Shown here: positions 1-7,252 of the stretch, in pieces | Layout of the letters: each line of letters starts with the position of its first letter | Position numbering within the stretch: position 1 is the stretch's first letter | DNA from: Candidatus Aminicenantes bacterium UBA4085 | Lineage (GTDB): Bacteria > Acidobacteriota > Aminicenantia > Aminicenantales > UBA4085 | Assembly: GCA_002383325.1 (NCBI GenBank) | Contig: DFYJ01000010.1 | Span: 19,061 to 31,902 of the forward strand | Reading direction: 5' to 3' | DNA length: 12,842 nt | Translations under genes and position numbers: made by a program | The notes under the pieces: generated by a model | The model's input: only the letters and a program-made list of their open reading frames with translations | Databases searched by the model: none | What the model was told of the DNA's origin: nothing

Positions 1-455
1 CCGAGCCGCAGCGCCTCTAGCGGGATCGAGCCGCCCCCCGCGAACGGATCCACGACCAACGGTGGCTCATCGCCGTGCGCTGCCTTCACCAGCGCCCGGC
101 TCACCTCGAGATAGGTGCGTTGCGCCGCATTATCCCAGTTCGCGAAGTCCGCGATGAACTTGAGCAGCGCCTTGCGCAGGTCCTCGTCCGTGGTGCCCGG
201 ATTGCAGCCGCCCACCTGCGGCAAGAGTTTCCGCGCCTGCTCCTTGAACTCAAGCGGGCACAGCGGGTCGCACGGGTCCGGCCACAGTAGCGCGAGCAGT
301 ACCGCGCGGCTCGACGCCAGCGGCCGCCGCGCCCACCACAAGTGCAGTGTGCTCGGATGTCCGTGCCGAATAGACTTCTCCCGCGCCGCGTGCCGCGACA
401 CCTCCGCGATCGGAAAATCCACCTCGGCTAGGCGCTTGCAGTCCTTCGGGATCAT
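1..455 (-). CDS. DUF1156 domain adenine-specific DNA methylase, N-terminal part (runs off left edge)
   Basis: The first 151 codons are present; the gene continues beyond base 1. The N-terminus (I-P-K-D-C-K-R-L-A-E-V-D-F-P-I, then H-P-S-T-L-H-L-W-W-A-R-R-P-L near residues 33-46) is the typical DUF1156 signature, and a methylase motif I, VDPFAGGGSIPLEALRLG, lies at the window edge. Members of this family (COG1743-like) are large DNA N6-adenine methylases, often found in phage-defence operons with SNF2 helicases. The likely role is to mark self DNA for the system encoded upstream. The ATG overlaps the TGA of the DUF3644 gene (ATGA at 452-455). An AGGAG lies about 9 bases before the start. The first 36 codons are also present as a diverged second copy at 1553-1662. 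The catalytic motif IV (NPPY/DPPY type) is outside the window, so activity cannot be judged. The family call is strong; the biological role is inferred from context. Confidence 0.9.
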   Translation of the reverse strand, partial: MIPKDCKRLAEVDFPIAEVSRHAAREKSIRHGHPSTLHLWWARRPLASSRAVLLALLWPDPCDPLCPLEFKEQARKLLPQVGGCNPGTTDEDLRKALLKFIADFANWDNAAQRTYLEVSRALVKAAHGDEPPLVVDPFAGGGSIPLEALRL

Positions 456-458
456 GCG
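349..458. repeat. Direct repeat copy A (methylase 5' end, functional gene)
   Basis: This 110-bp segment aligns without gaps to 1553-1662 with about 12 mismatches. It spans three bases upstream of the methylase ATG through codon 36 of the intact DUF1156 gene. Similarity stops abruptly at both ends. The two copies have the same orientation and bracket the DUF3644 gene. Confidence 0.95.
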
Positions 459-1528
459 ATCGCGCTCCTGGATTCAGCGGGTTTCGCGGTGGCCTTCCTT
501 CTCGTGATGATGTTTGCGTGGATCGCAGGATCAGCCAGCCTCTCCCCAAGGAAGTCGATCCACGCGGGCTTGTAGCAGTAGTCCTTGTGGAGATCGTCGT
601 AGACACAGAACTGAGGGTTGCACGCCGACGGATCCGGCGCCCCACCTGGCGGCCGGATCTTGAAATACTCGTAGCAAAGCTTGTGGTCATAAGTCGTGAA
701 CCGCTTGCCGAGCTTGGCCGCAACTTGCTGCGCGATTTGCGTCGGTCTCAGGAGGCCCAGGTTCGCGATCTGCACCTCCTTGGGCTTGATCATCGCCACT
801 ACCTTCTCGTAGTTCCTCATCTCCTCAGGCTTCGAGGGATCGTACTTGATCCATTCCACGGCAACTGAATCCTTGCTCGCATAATTGCCGATCTTCGGAA
901 CGAGGAAGACCTTGAAGCTGTAGGCCAGATCGTTCTGCACATCCGCGCTCAGACTCGACCGGAAGGCGTCCACGTATTGCTTGATCGCCTTGAACGCTCC
1001 ACCAGTAGCTTTAGCGGCCGGCGCCGATGAACTCCTCGAAATGACCTGTGAGAACTGCAAAGCGAACGTGAGACCGCCGCGAATCGCGTACCGGTCACCA
1101 AACTCCGAAACCAGCAAGGACTCGAAGTTCAGCAGCATCGCTTGGCATTCGCCAAAGACTTCTGGATCAACCTGAGCAAGCGAATGATGCTCGATCTTGT
1201 TGCGGAGCCCAATGAAGAACTCCAGATTCCGCCGAACCGCAGGGTTATTCGCCTTGTAGTGTTGTTGCAGACACTCCTTGAGCTCCCAGCGTCGAGGCTC
1301 ACCATCGATCCGGTCGTACCGTCTTGAGCCGGACTTTCGGTAGTATGGCTTAATTCCCTTGCGAAAGAACATCGCGTGAAAAAGGGACGTCCAGGCGATG
1401 ATCATCAAGACGACATACGCGCCTGACCGGAAGCTCGCCGTAGGACGGTTGTAGGTCTCCACAGCGAGCAGGGCAGTCTCCCTGGCCTTTTCGACGAGCA
1501 CCTTGACGTCGTAGGGCAGCCCTCTCAT
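452..1528 (-). CDS. DUF3644 domain protein with HEPN-like R-x4-H motif
   Basis: A 358-aa protein. The N-terminal half looks like the DUF3644 family: residues 19-33 (ALLAVETYNRPTASF), a hydrophobic stretch at 37-50, then RNKIEHHSL at 109-117. R109-N-K-I-E-H114 fits the R-x4-6-H active-site motif of HEPN ribonucleases, which sits in an all-helical fold as the rest of this region appears to. The C-terminal part (about 255-328, RPTQIAQQVAAKLG followed by FTTYDHKLCYEYFKIRP and YDDLHKDYCYKPAWIDFL) resembles a winged-helix-like module I associate with DUF3644 proteins. The ATG overlaps the TGA of the 44-codon methylase remnant, and its own TGA overlaps the methylase ATG. A 110-bp direct repeat flanks the gene, so it looks like an insertion into an older helicase-ATPase-methylase operon. 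RNase activity is inferred from the motif only. An RNA- or DNA-sensing role, or an abortive-infection effector, are alternatives that the sequence does not separate. Confidence 0.8.
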   Translation of the reverse strand: MRGLPYDVKVLVEKARETALLAVETYNRPTASFRSGAYVVLMIIAWTSLFHAMFFRKGIKPYYRKSGSRRYDRIDGEPRRWELKECLQQHYKANNPAVRRNLEFFIGLRNKIEHHSLAQVDPEVFGECQAMLLNFESLLVSEFGDRYAIRGGLTFALQFSQVISRSSSAPAAKATGGAFKAIKQYVDAFRSSLSADVQNDLAYSFKVFLVPKIGNYASKDSVAVEWIKYDPSKPEEMRNYEKVVAMIKPKEVQIANLGLLRPTQIAQQVAAKLGKRFTTYDHKLCYEYFKIRPPGGAPDPSACNPQFCVYDDLHKDYCYKPAWIDFLGERLADPAIHANIITRRKATAKPAESRSAIA

Positions 1529-1659
1529 GGGGTCTCAGCCTTCAAGGCAGGCGTGCTCGGATGCCCGTGCCGGATCGACTTCTCCCGCGCCGCGTGCCGC
1601 GATACCTCCGCAATCGGGAAGTCGACCTCGGCGAGGCGCTTGCAGTCCTTGAGAATCAT
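1525..1659 (-). pseudogene. Truncated DUF1156 methylase N-terminus, 44 codons
   Basis: The open frame starts at an ATG that overlaps the TGA of the AlbA_2 gene. Its first 36 residues match the intact methylase downstream apart from residue 3 (Leu for Pro). After HGHPST the similarity ends and the frame reads PALKAETP, then a TGA that overlaps the ATG of the DUF3644 gene. All methylase catalytic motifs are missing, so this is a gene remnant in function. A purine-rich AGAAGGGA lies about 6 bases before the ATG. Because both ends keep 4-base stop/start overlaps, the fragment may still be translated and carry ribosomes from the AlbA_2 gene to DUF3644. A separately functional small peptide cannot be excluded but has no direct support. 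Confidence 0.85.
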
Positions 1660-1662
1660 GCG
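1553..1662. repeat. Direct repeat copy B (methylase 5' end, orphaned)
   Basis: This is the second copy of the methylase 5' end. Of the 11 codons that differ from copy A, 10 are synonymous and only codon 3 changes the residue (Pro in A, Leu in B). Both copies therefore seem to have diverged while encoding a constrained protein. Copy B keeps the ATGA overlap with the upstream AlbA_2 gene, which marks the ancestral AlbA_2-methylase junction. Confidence 0.95.
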
Positions 1663-3458
1663 CGTCCCTTCTTGTCTTGGCTCTTGCTCGAGCCGAAGGC
1701 CCTCCGGGCGGAATCGGGCGGCTTGGACCCCGAAACGGGCGTTCGCTTGCCAGATCGGGCGACCGCCCGTTCTTTTCGGGCGGGCTCGTAATGAACACCC
1801 CGCCCTTCGCCCCGACGCACGAGGAGGCCGCGCCGCGCCATGTCAGAGAGTAGCCTCTTGGCTTGATCCGGGCTGAGATCGTGCGCTGCCACGACCTGGG
1901 CACGGGTAACGCCACCTTCGGTTGCAGCGTGCGCCACGATCGCCTGCTCCACGGCGTTCAGGTCGTCCCGAACGCGGCGCCTGTCCGGTTGGGGTAGCCG
2001 CAGGCGACGACGAACCGATTCCGCGAGGTTGAGTCGCGCTTTGTCGGCGCTCCGCTGCAGGAGCCCCCGTCCGACGAGCCGCGCGACGACGCCTGCCGCC
2101 TCTTTGGCGTCCGCCTGGAGGACGGATTGCACGCGACGAAGGCCGACAACGCTCTCCTCGGTCGCGGTACGGAGGACAAGAAGATCGTTGAGACTCAGGA
2201 TCGGTCCCTTGCGCTCCTCCTCGACCACCAGGCGGACCCAAGCGAGATCCGGCCGGCCGCCGCGCAGGATCACCACGACGTCCGTCTGTGTGCTTCGGCC
2301 GTACTCGGGAGCCGGGAGACCGGCCCGCAGGAAGTCCAGGAACATAGTATCGATGCCGCGCGCGGTGCGCTCGACGCCCCCCGCGCGCTTGAAGCCGTCC
2401 GCAAGCAGCGGGTTCCTGGGGTGCGGCGAGGCCACAAGCAGGTTGTCGAGCGTCACACCCTGGGGAAAGCCGCCCGGATTCGATACCTCGATCCGGTCGT
2501 CGTGCCACTGCACGTGGACCGCCCCGAGCCGCGTGTAGTCGCGGTGGATCAGAGCGTTCGCGAGCGCCTCCCGGAGCGCGCGCAGCGGATAGTCCGGCAC
2601 GCCCACGCGCACCATCCCAGCCATAAGCTCGGTCTCCTGGACACGGGCGCGGAAGCGGCCGTTGAACTCCTCGACCACACGCAGGAGCGGCCAGCGGAAG
2701 AAGTCGTTGACCTTGACCTCGATCCCGCTCAAGACCTGGAATGCAACCTCGTGCGTCGGCAGGAAGCGTGCGACCGCAGCCTCCCGGCCGAAGAGGAGCA
2801 ACCCCGCCACGCGGACCTGCCGCACCGCGCGATCGGCCTCGACAGCGCCGAGCGCCTTGGCAAGTTCCACATCGGGCAAGTCCACCAGATTCGCGTCGCC
2901 GCGCCCCTGACTCTCGCGGATGAAGCGTCGGAAGCGCTCGAACTCGAGGGGATCGAGGTCGTCCCAACGCGCGTCGGGAATCACAAGCGCGGAGTAGTCG
3001 AGCAGGCCGCGATCGGCCTGCAGCCCCTGCATCTCGTGAAAGTGCAGCGGCAGACAGGCGGGTTTGCCGTCGCCGCCGAGGGCGCGCCTGAGGTACTTAC
3101 CGTCGCTCGTCCCGACGGGGGCGCGGGCAGCCGGAACCTTGACCGCGATCACGTCCCGGTCGCCCAGCCGGACGATTTCGACGCGCGCCGAGAGCGACGG
3201 TTGCGTGCGATGAGAGATCAGCGCCTGGAGCCGCAACGGATCCGTGCGTTCGGCATGGCGCGGGCGTGCGCCCGTGACGTGTCCATCGTCCTCCACGCCC
3301 ACGAGAAGCCAGCCGGATGCGTTTCCGGACCGGTTGGCGAGGCATACGACGGCCTCGACGAGATCCCCGTCGGAGAGAGCGTGCGCCTCCTCGCCCTTGA
3401 ACTCCACGTCGATCGTCTCTCCGCCGGCGATGAGCGAGCGGAGCATTTCGGGCGTCAC
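1656..3458 (-). CDS. AlbA_2/Schlafen-type ATP-binding protein (RecG-like regulator family)
   Basis: A 600-aa protein. Residues 1-125 form an AlbA_2 (Schlafen AAA_4-like) domain with the E-x-K core TIDVEFKG and LLVGVEDDGHVTG. Around 297-308 is EALANALIHRDY, the N-box of the HATPase_c_4 domain common at the C-terminus of this family, followed by DDRIEVSNPGG and later ERTARGIDTMF. A winged-helix-like segment follows at about 500-560. The last 40 residues are rich in Lys, Arg and Ser and look disordered. The start is GTG, chosen because it overlaps the helicase TGA (GTGA at 3455-3458) and has a perfect GGAGG six bases upstream inside the helicase gene. Relatives are often annotated as transcriptional regulators or RecG-like helicases and recur in defence islands. 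Here a nucleotide-driven DNA- or RNA-binding accessory role is inferred; the exact job is unknown. Confidence 0.85.
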   Translation of the reverse strand: MTPEMLRSLIAGGETIDVEFKGEEAHALSDGDLVEAVVCLANRSGNASGWLLVGVEDDGHVTGARPRHAERTDPLRLQALISHRTQPSLSARVEIVRLGDRDVIAVKVPAARAPVGTSDGKYLRRALGGDGKPACLPLHFHEMQGLQADRGLLDYSALVIPDARWDDLDPLEFERFRRFIRESQGRGDANLVDLPDVELAKALGAVEADRAVRQVRVAGLLLFGREAAVARFLPTHEVAFQVLSGIEVKVNDFFRWPLLRVVEEFNGRFRARVQETELMAGMVRVGVPDYPLRALREALANALIHRDYTRLGAVHVQWHDDRIEVSNPGGFPQGVTLDNLLVASPHPRNPLLADGFKRAGGVERTARGIDTMFLDFLRAGLPAPEYGRSTQTDVVVILRGGRPDLAWVRLVVEEERKGPILSLNDLLVLRTATEESVVGLRRVQSVLQADAKEAAGVVARLVGRGLLQRSADKARLNLAESVRRRLRLPQPDRRRVRDDLNAVEQAIVAHAATEGGVTRAQVVAAHDLSPDQAKRLLSDMARRGLLVRRGEGRGVHYEPARKERAVARSGKRTPVSGSKPPDSARRAFGSSKSQDKKGRA

Positions 3459-6400
3459 GAATTTCCTCCATAAGGCGGCGTATCTTCATGCACTTTCATT
3501 GGCTTCGTCAGTGCGTTCACCGCCAAGTAGTAGTGTGCTACCTTTGTCACCTCGTTCCAATTAAGGCGCGCCGGGTCGCGGATCGGCTCCTGGAGTCGTG
3601 GCGCATTGTTGCAATCGGTGACGACGTAAAGCCAGAAACAATCTGGGCGGTCTTCGGCCACGCGTCGCTCGTTGGGCGTGAGCAGGATCGTTCCGGTTGC
3701 AGCGCCAAGTCCCTTAACCTCGATAAGGCGCAGATCTCCGGATGCGAGGTCGAGGCTCGTGATGTCGTAGCCCAGGTTCTTATCGGAAACGTCGAAGACC
3801 TGACGGCCCTGCGCCCTCTCGCACTCCATGACCACCCGCATGGCGATGGCTTCGGTCTCGAAGTTCGGCTTAAGACGCCGCACCTCGGGGGCTTCACGCT
3901 CGGGGTGTGGAAGTGCAAGGACGCTCGCAAGCCGTTCGACGGCCTGGAGCGTGAGCGCCCGCTGGCGATCGAGGTCGATCCGGCGGCGCTCGCGGCGGGC
4001 AAGTAACTCCGCGTGGCGGACCTCGGCTTGGGCGAGCCGTCCCTCGGCGCCGGGGAGCTTCTGCTCCACATCGGATGCCGCCCGGCCGATCTCCTCGTCG
4101 GCGCGCTGGAGCAGCTCGGTGAGCGAAAGCTCGACGTGGGCGCTGACCCGCTCGACCTCGGAGAGACGATCCTTGCGTGTCTCCTCGAGGAACGGTGCGA
4201 GCGCATGTTCATGAAGCCAGGTCGTCGCCTCGGGAAAGGTCGCGACTGAGGGCAACTGGGGCGGCGGGTTCGCGGGTGTGAAATTACCAAGCAGGCCAGG
4301 CTCTTGAAGTCTAGGTTCGCCTGAATCGGGGATTTCCACCGCAAAGAGCCGCTCGTGAACCACCTGCCCGAGTCCATCTACCACGCGCGCCCGGTAGAAG
4401 TCGATGCGGGCCGGGCTTTCGTGCTGGAGCGAGTGGAAGGTCGCGCCCGCGCTGAGCACATCGAGCGCCCGAGCGTGGGTATTCCGCCGGATCGCCTCGA
4501 ATAGCGGATGGCCGGGCGTAACCCACTCCAGCTTCTCGGTTTCGGCAGCCTCGCGGTCAGTGGAGCAGCGCGGATAGCGGTCCGCGAGCGCCGGAAGCTT
4601 CCAGTCTGGGTCCTTCTCGTAACGACGGAGGATCGAGGGCGTGCGCGCCGGCTCAAAGACATGCGGAATGCTTGGGAAGGTCTTGAGGGTAAGAGGCACG
4701 AACTCGGCCGCTTCGCGGAGAAAACGCGCGATGGTTTCGGGCACTACGCGCCGCTCCTGCGCCCGTGCGCGCCGTTCAATCAGCATTTCGAGGTTAAGCT
4801 TCTTGCTCGCGAGCCCCTCGAGGGCGTTCTGGCAGATGGCGCGGAACTGCTTTTCGTCGACATCGCGGAGCATACGGTCCTCGAGGTCGGCATCGCCGAG
4901 CTTTCCGGCGTAGTAGTCGCGCAGTACTCGCTCGACATGGGCCGCGGGCAGAACCTCGCCGACAACATTGAAGACGGCATCGTCGTCGAGCGCGTCGCGT
5001 ATCTCCTGAAGCTTTTCGTGCAACCGCCGCAGGACGTGACCTTCGATGGTGTTGGTGGCCACGAAGTTAAAGATCAGACAGTCCTTGTGCTGCCCGTAGC
5101 GGTGGATGCGGCCCATCCGCTGTTCGAGACGGTTCGGGTTCCACGGGATATCATAGTTAAAGAGAATATTGCATACCTGGAGATTGATCCCCTCGCCCGC
5201 GGCCTCGGTGGCGACAAGAATCTGAATAGCGCCCTCGCGGAACTGCTGTTCGGCGTGGAGACGGGTGCCAGGCTCATCACGCGAACCCGACTTCATGCCG
5301 CCATGGATGCAGCCGACGCGGAACCCCCAGGCTTTGAGGCGCGCCATAAGGTAGTCCAGTGTATCCTTGAACTCCGTAAAGAGGAGCAGGCGCTGGTCCG
5401 CGTGGTCAAAAAAACCTTCCTTCTGTAGCAGCGCTTTTAGATTCGAAAGCTTGGCCTCCGTACCCGCATCCTCGACCGCCTTGGCCTGGACGGCTAGGCA
5501 TCGCAGCTCTTGGACCTCATTCCGCACTTGGTCTTCGCTCCCGGCAAGCGTGATCGCTTCGAGCAGCGCCTCAAGCCGGTCTCGCTCGCTCTCCTCCATT
5601 TCCTCCAGCTCTTCCGGTTCCGGAAGATCAGGCGGCGCTTGGCGAATGAGATCCTGCGCTCGCTTGAGGCCCTCTTCAAGGCGCCGTGCGCGGTTCTCGA
5701 GCGAACGACGCATAGCGTAGGTGCTCGATGCAAGCCTTCGCTGGTAGAGTGACATCAGGAAGCCGATGGCGCGTGCTCGGGGGTCTTCGCCCTCCGCCGC
5801 GGCGCGGGCGCTCTCGCGCTTTACGAAGCGTGTTACATCGCGATATAGGTCAAACTCCGCGCCATCAATCTGGAAGTCTACCGTGTGTGGAATGCGCTTG
5901 GTGAAGATCGGTTCGGCGCCCCATGTCCCATCCGCCCGCCGCTCGGGAAAGTAAACCATCGCCTCCTTGGTGCGGCGTAGGTAGAAGGGTGCCCTCTTGC
6001 GATCCATGGCCTCGCGGATCGATTTCACATCGGCGTAGCAATCTGCGTCGAGAAGCTGCAGGAACAGACTAAAGTTCTGCGGATCGCCCCGATGGGGGGT
6101 AGCCGTGAGCAGGAGCATGTGATCCGTGGTATCCCGTAGCAGCTCACCCAGTCTATAGCGCAGGCTTTTATGCGACTCATCCGAGGCCGACATGCGATGC
6201 GCTTCGTCCACAATCACGAGATCCCAATGAACCTGACGCAATCCGGGAAGCATATCGGCGCGCTTCGCGAGGTCGAGCGAGGTGATCACCCGGTTGCGCT
6301 CGAGCCATTGGTTCACGCCAAACTGTTCACGGATGTCCTGCCCCTTGAGGACCAGGAACTTGGTATCGAACTTCTCCTTCAGCTCGCGCTGCCACTGGAA

Positions 6401-6889
6401 GGCGAGGTTCGCGGGGCAAACGATCAGGATGCGCTCGGCGAGGCCGCGCAATTCCAGCTCACGGATGAGTAAGCCCGCCATGATCGTCTTGCCTGCGCCG
6501 GCGTCGTCGGCAAGCAGGAACCGAACGCGCGCGAGTTTGAGCAGGTAGTCGTAAACCGCTTCGAGCTGATGCGGCAGTGGATCCACACGCGAGATCGAAA
6601 GCCCGAAGTACGGATCGAACTCGTAGGCGATGCCAAGCGCGTAAGCTTGTAGCCCAAGCCGCAACAAGCGTCCATCGCCATCGAAAGAGTGCTCCGCGTC
6701 GAGAACCGTAAGGCAATCGAGATCGGCCGCGGTCAGTGTAACCTTTCGGAACCGCTCGGACTGCGTCCCCGCGAGACCAACCACCCAGCTCGCAGGGCCG
6801 TTGGCCTGAACGGTCTCGACCCTCATCGGCTCGTTGAAGAGCGAACCGGTGAGGATTTGGCCCGGGTTGATAGGAGGCACGCGAGTCAT
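3455..6889 (-). CDS. SNF2-family helicase with C-terminal DUF3883 domain (DISARM DrmD-like)
   Basis: An 1144-aa superfamily 2 ATPase. The SNF2 core shows DPLPHQ at 103-108, Walker A DDAGAGKT at 128-135, DEAH at 228-231, LTATPHRG at 261-268, LLLFTEF at 501-507, TEAAGEGINL at 561-570 and QRMGRIHRYGQ at 590-600 (motif VI). A charged, coiled-coil-like stretch lies near 400-445 and another near 905-985. Residues about 1012-1100 match DUF3883: GYDITSLDL, then LIEVKG, then LTPNERRVAED and FWLYVVTDC. Helicases of this architecture (COG0553, HepA/RapA-like) accompany DUF1156 methylases, and DrmD is the comparable helicase of class 1 DISARM. It is the first gene of the operon and probably translocates on DNA during recognition of unmodified invaders. 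The ATG at 6889 has only a weak purine-rich GAGAG upstream. The C-terminus ends in a GTGA overlap with the next gene. The helicase call is secure; the DISARM link is by analogy. Confidence 0.9.
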   Translation of the reverse strand: MTRVPPINPGQILTGSLFNEPMRVETVQANGPASWVVGLAGTQSERFRKVTLTAADLDCLTVLDAEHSFDGDGRLLRLGLQAYALGIAYEFDPYFGLSISRVDPLPHQLEAVYDYLLKLARVRFLLADDAGAGKTIMAGLLIRELELRGLAERILIVCPANLAFQWQRELKEKFDTKFLVLKGQDIREQFGVNQWLERNRVITSLDLAKRADMLPGLRQVHWDLVIVDEAHRMSASDESHKSLRYRLGELLRDTTDHMLLLTATPHRGDPQNFSLFLQLLDADCYADVKSIREAMDRKRAPFYLRRTKEAMVYFPERRADGTWGAEPIFTKRIPHTVDFQIDGAEFDLYRDVTRFVKRESARAAAEGEDPRARAIGFLMSLYQRRLASSTYAMRRSLENRARRLEEGLKRAQDLIRQAPPDLPEPEELEEMEESERDRLEALLEAITLAGSEDQVRNEVQELRCLAVQAKAVEDAGTEAKLSNLKALLQKEGFFDHADQRLLLFTEFKDTLDYLMARLKAWGFRVGCIHGGMKSGSRDEPGTRLHAEQQFREGAIQILVATEAAGEGINLQVCNILFNYDIPWNPNRLEQRMGRIHRYGQHKDCLIFNFVATNTIEGHVLRRLHEKLQEIRDALDDDAVFNVVGEVLPAAHVERVLRDYYAGKLGDADLEDRMLRDVDEKQFRAICQNALEGLASKKLNLEMLIERRARAQERRVVPETIARFLREAAEFVPLTLKTFPSIPHVFEPARTPSILRRYEKDPDWKLPALADRYPRCSTDREAAETEKLEWVTPGHPLFEAIRRNTHARALDVLSAGATFHSLQHESPARIDFYRARVVDGLGQVVHERLFAVEIPDSGEPRLQEPGLLGNFTPANPPPQLPSVATFPEATTWLHEHALAPFLEETRKDRLSEVERVSAHVELSLTELLQRADEEIGRAASDVEQKLPGAEGRLAQAEVRHAELLARRERRRIDLDRQRALTLQAVERLASVLALPHPEREAPEVRRLKPNFETEAIAMRVVMECERAQGRQVFDVSDKNLGYDITSLDLASGDLRLIEVKGLGAATGTILLTPNERRVAEDRPDCFWLYVVTDCNNAPRLQEPIRDPARLNWNEVTKVAHYYLAVNALTKPMKVHEDTPPYGGNS

Positions 6890-7252
6890 CGTGCTGGATC
6901 TCTCGTTAAGTGCAGCCTCTCACGACTGACGTTTCCAGTGTCTGCTGCGAACGATGAACTTCGAGCGCCGCACAGGCGGCCTAACGTAAGGCATATGTTC
7001 CCCCTCTCTTCGCGTTTAACCCAATCATCAACACGGTGCATAATGTCGCTTTAAACGACCGCTTGATATTATGGCACAAAACTTTGCATATAGCGCCAGT
7101 TTTCGCGCGTAGTAACCCTGTCCAATTTACGCTTTTTGGGCCGTCAAGATTCCTTTCCGGGGTATCCACGCTAGCCGAGAAAGCACGACGCCTCAGCGAC
7201 CTAACCCTCACTCCGGGCCGCCGCTTTCTGCTCCCTCCCGTGTTCTCCGGTC
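6890..7252. other. AT-richer boundary region between vapC and the defence operon
   Basis: This 363-bp gap holds no convincing intact gene. It is visibly richer in A and T than either side, with runs such as TTTAAA and GATATTAT. It must contain the promoter of the minus-strand helicase operon, but I found no clean -35/-10 pair; CATAAT- and TTTAAA-like boxes between 7040 and 7075 are candidates. A small imperfect palindrome (GTCG-CTTTAAA-CGAC, 7045-7059) and a 5-bp GC hairpin (6967-6980) are present. A possible transposase remnant is listed separately. Confidence 0.6.
6981..7211 (-). pseudogene. Possible DDE transposase C-terminal remnant
   Basis: A 76-codon open frame lies on the minus strand. 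Its middle part, residues about 33-49 (LLRAKTGAICKVLCHNI, roughly 7065-7115), resembles the C-terminus of IS5-like DDE transposases, where an R-S-K-T stretch is followed by a V-L-C-H-N-I-type motif. The residues usually found between those two blocks seem to be missing, which would mean an internal deletion. The rest of the frame is arginine- and serine-rich and unrecognised. There is no good Shine-Dalgarno. The alternative is chance similarity in a short spurious frame, so the call is tentative. It fits the position, between a toxin-antitoxin pair and a defence operon. Confidence 0.3.

Noticed and set aside
349..1662. Insertion-sequence target-site duplication as the source of the direct repeat
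   Set aside because: 110 bp is far too long, the copies differ at about 11% of sites, and no transposase or terminal inverted repeats lie between them.
2127..3473. A 448-codon open frame on the plus strand opposite the AlbA_2 gene
   Set aside because: It is fully antisense to a gene with clear domains, shows no recognisable motif, and long mirror frames are expected in GC-rich coding DNA.
4508..5428. A 306-codon plus-strand frame opposite the helicase
   Set aside because: Antisense to the conserved SNF2 motifs; no independent evidence.
6967..6980. GCCGC-ACAG-GCGGC hairpin resembling the core of a type I-F CRISPR repeat
   Set aside because: There is only one copy, the flanks do not match, and no cas genes are nearby; a short GC hairpin is likely by chance.
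6905..6985. GTTAAGT and GCCTAAC boxes resembling integron attC core sites
   Set aside because: The two boxes are in the wrong order for an attC site (GTTRRRY precedes RYYYAAC) and do not enclose a fitting palindrome.
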